64,000 nucleotides of DNA from Lachnospiraceae bacterium (GTDB lineage Bacteria > Bacillota > Clostridia > Lachnospirales > Lachnospiraceae), in contig JAILPS010000008.1 of assembly GCA_024699325.1 (NCBI GenBank), positions 1 through 64,000 on the forward strand. The letters are read 5' to 3'. A program made the position numbers and the translations under genes. Below are positions 53,095-63,050 of this stretch, one piece after another; within the stretch, counting starts at the first letter, position 1, and every line of letters begins with the position of its first letter. The notes beneath the pieces are model-generated. The model was given only the letters and a program-made list of their open reading frames with translations. It made no database searches and was not told where the DNA came from.

Positions 53095-54348
53095 GTGGAT
53101 AAGCCCGAAAAGGATATTTCCCAGGATAATGTTAAGCGCGACCCAAACCATCAGTTTGAGTCCAACAAAAAATACTACATAATAAGCATTTATGCAGTGA
53201 TTACCATCGCTGTAAGTGCCATCATAATCAAGCTTGTGTTTTCGTTCGAGGCCACGTCAGTCATGGTCGGCAAATACTTCGGCGCCCTGACTCCTGTGGT
53301 TGCAGGTTTTTTCATAGCGTATCTGCTCAATCCCATGGTGAACTTCTTCGACAGAACAGTGTTTACGAAGCTTTTTAATAAGAAGAAGCCACATCCCAGA
53401 CTCTCAAGAAGTATCGCCATGCTGTTTTCCTACATAATTGTAATAGGCGCCATCGCAGTGATCCTTATATATCTGCTGCCACAGCTTTCAAACAGTATCA
53501 CGGATCTCATCAACAAGCTGCAGGTGTGGTACTCTAAGGCCTATGACATAGCAGAGGATCTGCATGCAAAGTTTCCGTCCATCGATTTCAACTATATTCT
53601 TGATAAGGTGCAGGAGACATTTAACAGTTTCCTCAGCACGGACAGAATCACAGCCATCGCGACCAGCGTCATCCCGACTCTGTTCTCGACCGTTGGCGCA
53701 GTTCTCAAGACTCTCTACTATCTGCTCTTCTCCATCATGGTTTCAGTCTACGTTCTCGCAGACAAGAACCGTCTGGTCAAGAACCTGAAGAGATTCGTGA
53801 GAGCCCTGTTTAAGCCTGACACATCAGAGAGCCTTATAAGAGTGGGCGCCATGTCACACAGGATTTTCTCCAACTTCATCGCGGGCAAATCCCTGGACTC
53901 CCTTATAATAGGAATACTGTGCTTCATCATTCTGTCCATATTCAGGATGCCGTTTGCGCTGCTCATCAGCATCATCGTCGGCATCACCAACATGATACCG
54001 TATGTCGGACCGTGGATTGGCGCCATTCCGGGCTTCTTCATCATCTGCATCACGGACCCGTTCCAGTCCCTCATATATGCCCTGCTCATCCTCGGACTGC
54101 AGCAGTTTGACGGCATCTATCTCGGACCTAAAATTCTGGGAAGCTCCACAGGACTTCGACCTGTGTGGATTATATTTGCCATCTCCATCGGCGGAGCCAT
54201 TGGCAACTCTGTGATAGGAAGCGCGCTCGGAATGTTCCTTGGAGTTCCGACAATCGCTGTTATAGCCAACCTTCTTGACAAGTGGATTGACAGGAGGATC
54301 CTGTTTAAATACCCCAAGGAGCAGGCTGAAAACATAATAGATAGGTAA
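53095..54348 (+). CDS. AI-2E family (PF01594) permease
   Basis: 417 residues with about eight membrane helices. Family marks: PVVAGFFIAYLLNP near helix 2, YVLADKNRLV, GLQQFDGIYLGPKILG and GLRPVWIIFAI. Start is GTG at 53095, since GGAGG lies 6 bases before it and inside any longer reading from the ATG at 53077. Members include AI-2 exporters and Na+/H+ antiporters; the substrate here is unknown. Downstream terminator at 54354-54385. Confidence 0.88.
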   Translation: MDKPEKDISQDNVKRDPNHQFESNKKYYIISIYAVITIAVSAIIIKLVFSFEATSVMVGKYFGALTPVVAGFFIAYLLNPMVNFFDRTVFTKLFNKKKPHPRLSRSIAMLFSYIIVIGAIAVILIYLLPQLSNSITDLINKLQVWYSKAYDIAEDLHAKFPSIDFNYILDKVQETFNSFLSTDRITAIATSVIPTLFSTVGAVLKTLYYLLFSIMVSVYVLADKNRLVKNLKRFVRALFKPDTSESLIRVGAMSHRIFSNFIAGKSLDSLIIGILCFIILSIFRMPFALLISIIVGITNMIPYVGPWIGAIPGFFIICITDPFQSLIYALLILGLQQFDGIYLGPKILGSSTGLRPVWIIFAISIGGAIGNSVIGSALGMFLGVPTIAVIANLLDKWIDRRILFKYPKEQAENIIDR

Positions 54349-54353
54349 ATTAA

Positions 54354-54385
54354 GGCGGGGATGCCCAAAGCATCCCCGCCTGTTT
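54354..54385. terminator. Terminator between permease and trmB
   Basis: GGCGGGGATGC and GCATCCCCGCC with a CCAAA loop, followed by TGTTTTT. Can act on both strands. Confidence 0.9.
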
Positions 54386-55033
54386 TTATCTCTTAGGTCT
54401 GGCTATCAACTTACATATGGGCTGGCCCATGGAGGAGAATCGCTCCTCGTACTCTGTCATGACATTGCCCTCATTTAACACGCTGTCGGCGTGCAGGTCT
54501 CTCGTGGATGCTATAAGCTCCCAGCCCGCCTCCTCCACGGATTCAAGCGAAAATGTGAAGAGGTCCTGGTTGTCGGTCTTAAACTCCACCACGCCGTCAG
54601 CGCTTAGCATCTGCTCGTAGCGCTTAAGGTACTCAGGGCTTGTCAGGCGGCGTCTTGCATGGCGCGCCTTGGGCCAGGGGTCAGAGAAGTTTAAATATAT
54701 CTTATCGACCTCGCCGCTTCCAAACACGTTCGTTATGTATTCGGCGTCGAATCGAAGGAACAGGAGGTTATCGCAGTCCTCCATCTCCTCCCTCTTCCAC
54801 ACGCCCTTGATGAGGGCTGAGGAGTACTTCTCGATGCCTACGTAGTTGATGTTTTTATTCCTGGCGGCAAGCGTCGTGATAAACTGGCCCTTGCCCATGC
54901 CGATCTCTATGTAGAGGGGCGATTTATGTGCGAAAACCTGATCCCAGTGACCCTTCTTCTCCTCCGGGTTTTGCACTACATATTCGTTTACAAGCATTTC
55001 TTCCCGCGCTCCGGGAACGTTTCTAAGTCTCAT
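54386..55033 (-). CDS. trmB: tRNA (guanine-N7-)-methyltransferase
   Basis: Makes m7G46 in tRNA. 215 residues: SAM-binding IEIGMGKGQFI, NYVGIEKYSSAL, the family motif LNFSDPWPKARHARRRL and FKTDNQDLFTFS. Monocistronic, convergent with the permease gene and divergent from the V-ATPase operon. Confidence 0.96.
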   Translation of the reverse strand: MRLRNVPGAREEMLVNEYVVQNPEEKKGHWDQVFAHKSPLYIEIGMGKGQFITTLAARNKNINYVGIEKYSSALIKGVWKREEMEDCDNLLFLRFDAEYITNVFGSGEVDKIYLNFSDPWPKARHARRRLTSPEYLKRYEQMLSADGVVEFKTDNQDLFTFSLESVEEAGWELIASTRDLHADSVLNEGNVMTEYEERFSSMGQPICKLIARPKR

Positions 55034-55103
55034 AGTTATTCCTTTCTTTCCTTAAGAAATCCAAACTATTCTACTATGAAACCTTACAAAAATAAAGTGT
55101 ATT

Positions 55104-55131
55104 TTGATTTAGACTAGATTTTTACTATAAA
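55104..55131 (+). promoter_or_regulatory. V-ATPase operon promoter candidate
   Basis: TTGATT (55104-55109), 16-base spacer, TATAAA (55126-55131) within a very AT-rich segment. About 75 bases ahead of the first gene. Confidence 0.5.
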
Positions 55132-55210
55132 AAGTTATATTATGAAAACGTTTAGGATATTACCATAGTGAAGTATTTCTTTCAATCGCCTTGACAATAA
55201 GGAGCAGATT

Positions 55211-55534
55211 ATGAACGACACATTTTCAAAACTTAAAGAGATCGACACTGAGACGAAGGCCATCCGTGACCACATCCTCGCAGAGAAGAATAAGCTCACC
55301 GAGGAGTACGCCATGAAGACCCAGGCGTTTGACGAGGAGGTCAAGAACAAAACCGCCCAGGCGCTTAGCGCGCTGCAGTCGTCGAGCGACAAAAAAATCG
55401 ACGAGGAGTTAGAGACGCTTGAGGCCGACACCAGGGCCAGCGTTGAAGCTCTCAATTCATATTATGAAAACAACAAGAAGCAGTTGGCCGGAGACATCTT
55501 CAAACAGGTAACCGGCACATCGTGGGAGGCGTAA
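55211..55534 (+). CDS. V-type ATPase peripheral-stalk coiled-coil subunit (G/H-like)
   Basis: 107 residues, nearly all helical with heptad-like Lys/Glu/Ala pattern (TKAIRDHILAEKNKLTEEYA, KIDEELETLEADTRAS). Position as first gene and composition match the small stalk subunit that pairs with subunit E. RBS AAGGAG. Overlaps the C subunit start by 13 bases. Sequence alone would not identify it; context does. Confidence 0.75.
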   Translation: MNDTFSKLKEIDTETKAIRDHILAEKNKLTEEYAMKTQAFDEEVKNKTAQALSALQSSSDKKIDEELETLEADTRASVEALNSYYENNKKQLAGDIFKQVTGTSWEA

Positions 55535-56580
55535 TCTCCTACAGCGGTTTGGTGACCAAGGTTCAGGCCCTCAATGGGACTCTTCTTAAGTACGAGCAGT
55601 ACGAGGAGCTCCTGTCGCAGCCCACATTTTCACAGGCAATAGAGTATCTCAAGACTCACACGAACTACCGGCAGGCATTTTCTGACATGCCGGATGCGGA
55701 TTTTCACCGCGAGGCCGTGGAGAGGAGACTGACCGAATCGCTGTACACGGATTATCTGAAGCTCTACCGCTTCTCTTCCCTATCCACCAAGAAGTTTCTG
55801 GAAATATATTTCGTCCACTTCGAGGTTCTGTTAATCAAGCAGTGTCTCAGAAATGTGAGGAATCTCGCGTCCCCTGATGTGACGCTTGGTAGTTTTGAGG
55901 CGTTTTTCAGGCGCCACTCCCATGTTGATTTAGACATTATGAACCGCGCGGACACCATCGCAGAGTTTATGCCGGCACTTGCGGGCTCGGAGTATGAGAA
56001 GCTTCTCGCGCCTATATTTATATCGGGCTGCGAGAACCTCTTAGACTACGAGGTGGCGCTTGATCTGTACTATTTTTCCAGGGTGTACAAGATTAAGGAT
56101 CTGACACTTTCAAAGAGGGAGCAGGAGATTTTAAGAGCCACATTTGGCACGAAGATCGACCTTCTTAACCTGCAGTGGATATACAGAAGCCGCAAGTATT
56201 ATAATCTCGAGCCCGCGGTCATCTACTCCATGCTGATACCTGTGGGGTATAAGCTTACGGACGCGCAGATTAAGGCGCTTGTAAACGCCCAGACCCCCGA
56301 GGAGTACGACGAGGTGTTTTCTCACACACGCTACGCCAAATACGTGCCTGAGGACGAGGCCGGGGCGCTGTTTGGGCTTACCGATGACATACTGGCCCAC
56401 ATTTACAAGGTGCTTGCCAGAAGGAACCCCTTCTCCATAGCGCCAATCATGAAGTATCTGTATTTTAAGGAGGAGGAGATTGAACAGCTGACCACCATCC
56501 TCGAGGGCATCAGATACTCAAGAGCTCCACAAAATCTTACCAGATTTATCCCAGCATTCGTGAAGGATAACCGGAGGTAA
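55522..56580 (+). CDS. V-type ATPase subunit C (d-like)
   Basis: 352 residues, all-helical central-stalk cap joining rotor ring and shaft. N-terminus YSGLVTKVQALNGTLLKYEQYEELL matches the family; the remainder alternates helices typical of V-ATPase C/d (LEIYFVHFEVLLIKQCLRN, RSRKYYNLEPAVIYSMLIPVG). Start codon is GTG at 55522, overlapping the previous gene; the RBS there is poor, implying coupled translation. Confidence 0.88.
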   Translation: MGGVISYSGLVTKVQALNGTLLKYEQYEELLSQPTFSQAIEYLKTHTNYRQAFSDMPDADFHREAVERRLTESLYTDYLKLYRFSSLSTKKFLEIYFVHFEVLLIKQCLRNVRNLASPDVTLGSFEAFFRRHSHVDLDIMNRADTIAEFMPALAGSEYEKLLAPIFISGCENLLDYEVALDLYYFSRVYKIKDLTLSKREQEILRATFGTKIDLLNLQWIYRSRKYYNLEPAVIYSMLIPVGYKLTDAQIKALVNAQTPEEYDEVFSHTRYAKYVPEDEAGALFGLTDDILAHIYKVLARRNPFSIAPIMKYLYFKEEEIEQLTTILEGIRYSRAPQNLTRFIPAFVKDNRR

Positions 56581-56583
56581 TTA

Positions 56584-58500
56584 ATGATAGTCAAAATGAA
56601 ATTCATAAGTATTACCGGCCCCATCGCCAGGTTTGACGACGTGATCGGCACATACCTTACCAAGTACGACATTCACTTAGAAAATGCTCTGTCGGAACTT
56701 AAAAACGTCGCCAATCTGCGGCCGTTTTCAGACCCAAACCCCTACAAGGACGATTTGGCGCAGTGCGATAAGCTCATCGGCTCCATAAGCCACGAGCCTG
56801 TGGCGCCTGGCCACATCACGACCCGCGAGGCGAGAGCCGTGATAGCCGAGCTAAACAGCGAGCTTAAGGACCAGGGCGAGACGGTTGAGAGGCTTGGCGG
56901 CGAGCTTGCAGAGCTTGAGAACACTCTCGCGCAGGCGAAGCCCTACGAGTCGTTAGATTTCTCCGTGAGCGAGGCGAGGGCGCTTGAAAACACGGGCGTC
57001 AGGTTTGGAAGGATTTCCCTAAACTACTACAGAACATTTTCCAAATTCATAAACGACAATACCAACATAATATTTGAGCAGTCGCTGTCCACCAGGGACT
57101 ATGTATACGGCGTGTGCTATATTCCAAACACACAGATAGAGAAGATCGACGCCATCTGCTCATCGCTGCATTTTGAGCGCTTCAGGTTTCCCGAGGATCT
57201 AGAGGGCACCCCGTTTGAGATATGTAACACCTTAAGCGAGAGGGTTGCAGACTGTAAGCAGAGACTTGACGAGGCAAAGAGGGCGATTGCCGAGGCCACG
57301 GGCGATAAGTACGTGAAGCTTGTGAGCGCACAGGCGCATTTCTCTCACCTGAACAAAATCTACGATGTGAGGAAGCTGGCGGCCTGCACGAGAAACGGCG
57401 ACCAGACCTTCTTCATCATCTGCGGATGGATGAGCGCCGCGCAGGCAAAGCTCCTCTCCGAGGAGACGGCAAACATCACGGACATCTTCATACAGTTTGT
57501 GGACCCGAAGGAGGCGGCAAGCGCTCCTCCAACTCTTCTCAAGAACTTCGGCCCCGTAAAACCGTTTGAAATGTACACGAAAATGTACGGTCTTCCGTCC
57601 TACAACGAGATGGACCCCACACTTTTTATAGCGCTGACCTACTCCTTCATATTTGGAGCCATGTTTGGCGACGTGGGACACGGACTGTTCCTGATGGTTT
57701 TTGGCTACCTTCTGTACGCGCTTAAGAAGATGAACCTGGCGGCCATCATAGGAACTGCCGGAATATTCTCAACATTTTTCGGCTTCATGTTCGGAAGTGT
57801 ATTCGGCTACGAGGACTTAATCGAGGCGGTATGGCTTAAGCCTATGAACGCCATGACGGATCTGCCGTTTGTGGGTAAGCTAAACACGGTGTTCGTCATC
57901 GCCATAGCATTTGGCATGGCTCTGGTTTTGGTGACCATGGTCATAAACATCATAAACTCCCTTAAAAACAGGGATTTTGAGAGCGGACTGTTCTCAAACA
58001 ACGGCCTGGCGGGCTTCATCTTCTACCTGACCGTGGCGCTGTGCGCAGTGCTGTTTATGACAGGCAGGGCACTTCCCGCAGGCATAATCCTTGGAGCGCT
58101 GCTTGGAATTCCTGTTGTGCTTATGATTTTTAAGGAGCCTTTGGGGCATATCCTTAGCAAAAACAGGGAGCACGCGAAGACCAGCGTCGGCATGTTCATA
58201 GCCCAGGCATTCTTCGAGCTGTTTGAGGTGATGCTAAGCTACTTTTCAAACACGCTGTCCTTCGTGCGTATCGGAGCATTTGCAGTGAGCCATGCGGCTA
58301 TGATGGAGGTTGTCATGATGCTTGCGCAGACCACGAACGGCCAGAACATGGTGGTTGTGGTTCTTGGAAACCTCTTCGTCATCGGCATGGAGGGCCTGAT
58401 CGTAGGCATCCAGGTTTTACGACTTGAGTACTACGAGTTCTTCTCCCGCTTCTACCACGGCTCGGGCAGAGAATTCAAATCATACAGAGATACTATTTAA
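56584..58500 (+). CDS. V-type ATPase subunit I (a-like)
   Basis: 638 residues. Cytosolic N-terminal half (about 1-330) with coiled coils, then about seven to eight membrane helices with the family segment FGAMFGDVGHGLFLMVFGYLLY and FFGFMFGSVFGYEDLIEAVW, and LSYFSNTLSFVRIGAFAVSHAA containing the conserved Arg near the ion path. Forms the static half-channels with the K ring. RBS GGAGG. Confidence 0.94.
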   Translation: MIVKMKFISITGPIARFDDVIGTYLTKYDIHLENALSELKNVANLRPFSDPNPYKDDLAQCDKLIGSISHEPVAPGHITTREARAVIAELNSELKDQGETVERLGGELAELENTLAQAKPYESLDFSVSEARALENTGVRFGRISLNYYRTFSKFINDNTNIIFEQSLSTRDYVYGVCYIPNTQIEKIDAICSSLHFERFRFPEDLEGTPFEICNTLSERVADCKQRLDEAKRAIAEATGDKYVKLVSAQAHFSHLNKIYDVRKLAACTRNGDQTFFIICGWMSAAQAKLLSEETANITDIFIQFVDPKEAASAPPTLLKNFGPVKPFEMYTKMYGLPSYNEMDPTLFIALTYSFIFGAMFGDVGHGLFLMVFGYLLYALKKMNLAAIIGTAGIFSTFFGFMFGSVFGYEDLIEAVWLKPMNAMTDLPFVGKLNTVFVIAIAFGMALVLVTMVINIINSLKNRDFESGLFSNNGLAGFIFYLTVALCAVLFMTGRALPAGIILGALLGIPVVLMIFKEPLGHILSKNREHAKTSVGMFIAQAFFELFEVMLSYFSNTLSFVRIGAFAVSHAAMMEVVMMLAQTTNGQNMVVVVLGNLFVIGMEGLIVGIQVLRLEYYEFFSRFYHGSGREFKSYRDTI

Positions 58501-58510
58501 TATGACCGGC

Positions 58511-58531
58511 TGTCGGGCCAAGGCGCCGACA
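58511..58531 (+). other. Hairpin before the K-subunit gene
   Basis: TGTCGG and CCGACA pair around a 9-base loop in the 47-base gap between subunits I and K, the only sizeable gap in the operon. It may protect or retune mRNA so the multi-copy rotor subunit is made in excess. Confidence 0.45.
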
Positions 58532-58547
58532 AGCGAAAGGAGATTAT

Positions 58548-58985
58548 ATGTTATTAGCAGCTAAAATCACACTGGCACTTGCCCTTATCCTGGGCATAAT
58601 TCTTCCAACTGTTTACTTCTTCATGGGCGAGAAGAAGAAGGGACGCTATAAGAGAGCTCTTGCGGGCAACATCCTCTTCTTCTTTGGATGCATGATCATC
58701 TCAACGATCTTCATGTTTAACGCAAGCCCTGCCCTCGCAGAGGAGACAACTGAGGCGGCCGCAGGCGTTAGCGCAGCAGGCATGGCTTACTTCTCAGCAG
58801 CACTTGCCATCGGCATGAGCTGTATCGGCGGTGGTATCGCGGTTGCAAGCGCAGCCAGCGCAGCACTTGGCGCCATCAGCGAGGATTCCTCAGTTCTTGG
58901 TAAGTCACTTATCTTCGTAGGTCTTGCAGAGGGTGTGTGCCTCTACGGACTTATCATCGCATTTATGATCTTAGGAAAGGTCTGA
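58548..58985 (+). CDS. V-type ATPase proteolipid subunit K (c-like)
   Basis: 145 residues, four hydrophobic helices. Helices 3-4 (about 75-143) carry the rotor signature: GMSCIGGGIAVASAASAALGAI and the ion-binding Glu in FVGLAEGVCLYGLIIAF. The first hairpin (about 5-61) has no such motif, and is followed by NASPALAEETTEA, which looks like a signal-peptidase site. Hence only one ion site per chain is expected. RBS AAAGGAG. Confidence 0.9.
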   Translation: MLLAAKITLALALILGIILPTVYFFMGEKKKGRYKRALAGNILFFFGCMIISTIFMFNASPALAEETTEAAAGVSAAGMAYFSAALAIGMSCIGGGIAVASAASAALGAISEDSSVLGKSLIFVGLAEGVCLYGLIIAFMILGKV

Positions 58986-58991
58986 TAAACT

Positions 58992-59300
58992 ATGAAAATG
59001 TATGTAATCAGCGACAATGTTGACACGCATACAGGCATGAGGCTGGCAGGCGTCGAGGGGGAGGTTCTCCACGGGGAGGCAGAGCTTAGCTCATGTCTTG
59101 AGCGCGTGACCGGCATGAAGGATGTGGGGATTCTGCTTTTGTCAGAGGGTTTTTTGCTAAAATATCCCGACATCGTCAACACATTTAAGCAAAATCACAG
59201 CATGCCACTGGTGGTAGAGATACCCGACAGGCATGGTTCAGGCAGAAGGGCGGACTTCATCACCGCGTACGCGGGCGACGCCATCGGCCTGAAGATATAG
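58992..59300 (+). CDS. V-type ATPase subunit F
   Basis: 102 residues; small alpha/beta central-stalk protein. MKMYVISDNVDTHTGMRLAGVEG and GILLLSEGFLLKYPDIV (the I-L-L-x-E segment) match the family, and the end of the product is shorter than usual helical tails. Gap of 6 bases after K. Confidence 0.85.
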   Translation: MKMYVISDNVDTHTGMRLAGVEGEVLHGEAELSSCLERVTGMKDVGILLLSEGFLLKYPDIVNTFKQNHSMPLVVEIPDRHGSGRRADFITAYAGDAIGLKI

Positions 59301-59311
59301 GAGGTGTTTTT

Positions 59312-59896
59312 TTGACTGTCAACGAAAAACTGTACCACTTTAAGGAGGAGGCAACCCTTGAGGCTTCACAGGAGGGCGCCGCGCTTTTAAGTGCTCATCA
59401 GAAAAACCTTGAAACAGAATACAAAAACCACTGCCGAAGCGAGAAGCATCAGTCCGACATGCAGATAAGGCTTGCGAAGGAGAACCTTCGCCGCGAGCAC
59501 AACAAGAGGGTTAGCAAGGCTGCTCTTGACGCCAAGAGAACCTTAACCACCACGCGCATGGAGATAGAGGATAAGCTGTTTAGCAATATTTCAAATATGA
59601 TCGGGCAGTTTAAGAAAAAGAGCGCTTATTTTGACTCTCTTCTCTCTCTGATAAGTGATGCCAAGCGCCAGGCCGGAACTAACAATATATTGGTGATGAT
59701 TGACGAGAGCGATAAGGAACTTCTAAACGCTCTGGCCTCTGAGAGCGGCGTGAAGGTTATAATAAGCGATGAGAATATCGTGGGCGGCATCCTGGCAACC
59801 ATCCCCGGCTGCAACCTGTTAATCGACAGCAGCTACGCCCAGAAGCTTCGCGACGTGAGGGCTAATCTGAAGCTTGGAGGTAACTATGGCAACTAA
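59312..59896 (+). CDS. V-type ATPase subunit E
   Basis: 194 residues; long N-terminal helix (about 1-110, rich in Lys/Glu/Ala) and a globular C-terminus (SDENIVGGILATIPGCNLLIDSS). Peripheral-stalk partner of the G/H-like subunit. Start codon is TTG at 59312, 8 bases after GGAGGTG; no ATG fits better. Overlaps the A subunit start. Confidence 0.85.
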   Translation: MTVNEKLYHFKEEATLEASQEGAALLSAHQKNLETEYKNHCRSEKHQSDMQIRLAKENLRREHNKRVSKAALDAKRTLTTTRMEIEDKLFSNISNMIGQFKKKSAYFDSLLSLISDAKRQAGTNNILVMIDESDKELLNALASESGVKVIISDENIVGGILATIPGCNLLIDSSYAQKLRDVRANLKLGGNYGN

Positions 59897-61658
59897 CGCT
59901 TACGGCAAAATATACGGAATCAACGGTCCCATCATTTATATTGAGGGGCTCACGGACTTTCAGGTCGGCGAGATGGTTTATGTGAGCGGCGAGCGCCTCG
60001 TGGGCGAGGTAATCTCCCTCTCAGACAAGAGAACCACCATCCAGGTCTTCGAGGAGACCACGGGGCTTAAGCCTGGCGACGCGGTCTATGGAACCGGCGG
60101 TTCGCTGTGCGCCACCCTGGCTCCCGGCATCATCCACAACATGTTTGACGGTATCGAGCGCCCTCTTAAGGAGATTGCGCAGCTAAACGGCAAATACATA
60201 AGGCGCGGCTTTGCCATGGACAGTCTTGACACGAAGCGTAAGTGGAGCGCCGCCATGAAGGTTTCCGAGGGGCAGTATGTCTACCCCGGCACCGTCATAT
60301 GCGAGGTTCCTGAGACCAGCGCTGTCATGCACAGATGCATGGTTCCGCCTGAGATTTCCGGAACTGTTGTATCTGTCAAGCCTGACGGGGAGTACACGAT
60401 TGACGAGACTCTCGTCACACTTAAGGACGATGCGGGCAAGCTTCACGAGTTATCCATGACGCAGCGCTGGCCCATCCGCGTTCCCAGACCTGTCCAGGAG
60501 AGATATTCATCCACTCTCCCACTTATCACAGGTCAGCGTATCATCGACACATGTTTTCCTCTGGCGAAGGGCGGCGCCGCTGCCATCCCAGGAGGTTTCG
60601 GCACAGGCAAAACCATGACACAGCACTCCATCGCCAAATGGTCCGACGCGGACATCATCGTCTACATCGGCTGCGGCGAGCGAGGCAACGAGATGACCGA
60701 GGTTTTGGAAGATTTCAGCAAGCTTATTGATCCCAGAAGCGGCAATCCACTCATGGACAGAACCGTGCTCATAGCCAACACATCAAATATGCCTGTTGCG
60801 GCCAGAGAGGCCTCCATATACACAGGCATCACACTTGCAGAGTACTACCGCGACATGGGCTACCATGTGGCGATTATGGCGGATTCCACATCCCGCTGGG
60901 CTGAGGCACTTCGTGAGATCTCAGGCCGACTCGAGGAGATGCCCGCCGAGGAGGGCTTCCCGGCATATCTTGCCAGCCGCCTCGCAACATTTTACGAGCG
61001 CGCCGGCATGATGAGAAACCTAAACTCCAGCGAGGGAAGCGTATCCGTCATCGGAGCGGTATCCCCACAGGGCGGCGACTTCTCAGAGCCCGTAACACAG
61101 AACACCAAGAGATTCGTGGGATGCTTCTGGGGGCTTGACAAGTCTCTCGCGTATGCGAGACATTTCCCGGCCATCAACTGGCTGAACAGCTACTGCGAAT
61201 ACATATCAAACATGAGCCCGTGGTACAGCGAAAATGTTGACCCGCGCTTCATGGAATACAGGACGAAGATCCTGGCAATCCTAAACGAGGAGAGCTCGCT
61301 CTTAGAGATAGTTAAGCTTATCGGAAGCGACGTGCTGCCGGACGACCAGAAGCTCACGCTTGAGATTGCGAGAGTCATAAGGCTTGGCTTCCTTCAGCAA
61401 AATGCCTTCCACAAGGACGACATGTGCGTAACCCTGGAGAAGCAGTTTAAGATGATGGACATCATCCTCTACCTCTATGAGAAGGCCAAGAAGCTTGTCG
61501 GCATGAGCATGCCCATGAGACTTCTGAAGGAGGAGGACATCTTCGAGAAGGTTATCGCCATCAAGTACGACGTTCCAAACGATCACCTCGAGCTCTTCGA
61601 GGACTACAGAGCACAGATTGACGCGTTCTACGACCGCATAATGGAGAAGAACGCTTAG
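59886..61658 (+). CDS. V-type ATPase catalytic subunit A
   Basis: 590 residues. Walker [13 protein letters not shown], catalytic Glu in [16 protein letters not shown], and [26 protein letters not shown]. Contains the non-homologous insert typical of A/V-type A subunits (about 90-200). Start at ATG 59886, GGAGG 5 bases upstream. Hydrolyses or makes ATP with subunit B. Confidence 0.97.
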   Translation: MATNAYGKIYGINGPIIYIEGLTDFQVGEMVYVSGERLVGEVISLSDKRTTIQVFEETTGLKPGDAVYGTGGSLCATLAPGIIHNMFDGIERPLKEIAQLNGKYIRRGFAMDSLDTKRKWSAAMKVSEGQYVYPGTVICEVPETSAVMHRCMVPPEISGTVVSVKPDGEYTIDETLVTLKDDAGKLHELSMTQRWPIRVPRPVQERYSSTLPLITGQRIIDTCFPLAKGGAAAIPGGFGTGKTMTQHSIAKWSDADIIVYIGCGERGNEMTEVLEDFSKLIDPRSGNPLMDRTVLIANTSNMPVAAREASIYTGITLAEYYRDMGYHVAIMADSTSRWAEALREISGRLEEMPAEEGFPAYLASRLATFYERAGMMRNLNSSEGSVSVIGAVSPQGGDFSEPVTQNTKRFVGCFWGLDKSLAYARHFPAINWLNSYCEYISNMSPWYSENVDPRFMEYRTKILAILNEESSLLEIVKLIGSDVLPDDQKLTLEIARVIRLGFLQQNAFHKDDMCVTLEKQFKMMDIILYLYEKAKKLVGMSMPMRLLKEEDIFEKVIAIKYDVPNDHLELFEDYRAQIDAFYDRIMEKNA

Positions 61659-61666
61659 GAGGACAT

Positions 61667-63040
61667 ATGGCAATCGAATATCTAGGTTTAAACAACATAA
61701 ATGGTCCTCTGGTCGTTTTGGAGGGCGTAAGCGGAGCCTTCTACGATGAAATCGTGGAGATCAGCGTGGGCGGCAAAATCCGCCTCGGAAGAATTATAGA
61801 GATATATGAGGACCGTGCAATCATCCAGGTTTTTGGAGGAACCACGGGCCTGTCGCTTAAGAACACGAGAACCAGACTCACGGGCCACCCCATGGAGCTT
61901 TCTGTTTCCCCTGAACTTCTCGGCAGAACATTTAACGGAATAGGTCAGCCAATCGACGGTCTCGCGCCGATAGTCTCAGACATTAAGCTCGACGTCAACG
62001 GCCAGCCCCTAAACCCTGTGGCCAGAGAATATCCCAGAAACTACATAAGAACGGGCATCTCCGCAATCGACGGTCTGACCACGCTCATCAGAGGCCAGAA
62101 GCTCCCCATATTCTCAGGGGACGGTCTGCCACACGATAAGCTGGCGGCGCAGATTGTGCGCCAGGCTTCCCTCGGGGAGAACTCAGAGGAGAAGTTTGCC
62201 ATTGTATTTGGCGCCATGGGACTTAAGCACGACGTGGCTGACTACTTCAGACGCACCTTCGAGGAGAGCGGCGTAAGCGACCACGTTGTCATGTTCCTAA
62301 ACCTCTCCAACGACCCTGTTGTGGAGAGACTTATAACGCCGAAGGTTGCGCTTACGGCGGCTGAATATCTGGCATATGAATGCCACATGCACATTTTGGT
62401 TATCTTGACGGACATCACCTCATACGCTGAGGCCATGCGAGAGGTTTCGTCCTCCAAGGGCGAGATTCCTTCCCGTAAGGGATATCCGGGCTACCTCTAC
62501 TCAGACTTAGCCTCCCTCTATGAGAGAGCGGGCATCGTCGCGGGCAACGAGGGTTCAGTCACACAGATTCCTATCCTCACCATGCCAAATGACGACATAA
62601 CCCACCCCATCCCCGACCTCACGGGCTACATAACCGAGGGGCAGATTGTTCTTGAGAGAAGCCTGCACGGCGCGGGAGTTTATCCGCCCATAAGCGTGCT
62701 TCCATCCCTGTCAAGACTTATGAAGGACGGCATCGGCGAGGGCTACACGAGAGAGGATCACCAGGATGTGGCCAACCAGCTCTTCTCAAGCTATGCGAAG
62801 GTTGGCGACGTGAGGGCGCTTGCCAGCGTCATCGGAGAGGACGAGCTCTCCCCCACAGATAAGCTCTACTTAAGCTTCGGCAAAGCATTTGAGGCGGAGT
62901 TCGTCGCACAGGGCGAGGAGGACAACCGCTCCATAACAGACACATTAAACATCGGCTGGCGCCTTCTCGGAATGCTTCCTAAGGGCGAGCTTGACCGTGT
63001 AAATACCAAGATACTGGATAAGTACTATCCAAAACAGTGA
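61667..63040 (+). CDS. V-type ATPase regulatory subunit B
   Basis: 457 residues. F1/V1 beta-like fold without a true P loop ([16 protein letters not shown] in its place), with [13 protein letters not shown] and the Arg-finger region [15 protein letters not shown]. Pairs with A in the hexamer. RBS GGAGG. Confidence 0.96.
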   Translation: MAIEYLGLNNINGPLVVLEGVSGAFYDEIVEISVGGKIRLGRIIEIYEDRAIIQVFGGTTGLSLKNTRTRLTGHPMELSVSPELLGRTFNGIGQPIDGLAPIVSDIKLDVNGQPLNPVAREYPRNYIRTGISAIDGLTTLIRGQKLPIFSGDGLPHDKLAAQIVRQASLGENSEEKFAIVFGAMGLKHDVADYFRRTFEESGVSDHVVMFLNLSNDPVVERLITPKVALTAAEYLAYECHMHILVILTDITSYAEAMREVSSSKGEIPSRKGYPGYLYSDLASLYERAGIVAGNEGSVTQIPILTMPNDDITHPIPDLTGYITEGQIVLERSLHGAGVYPPISVLPSLSRLMKDGIGEGYTREDHQDVANQLFSSYAKVGDVRALASVIGEDELSPTDKLYLSFGKAFEAEFVAQGEEDNRSITDTLNIGWRLLGMLPKGELDRVNTKILDKYYPKQ

Positions 63041-63050
63041 CGAGGAATAT

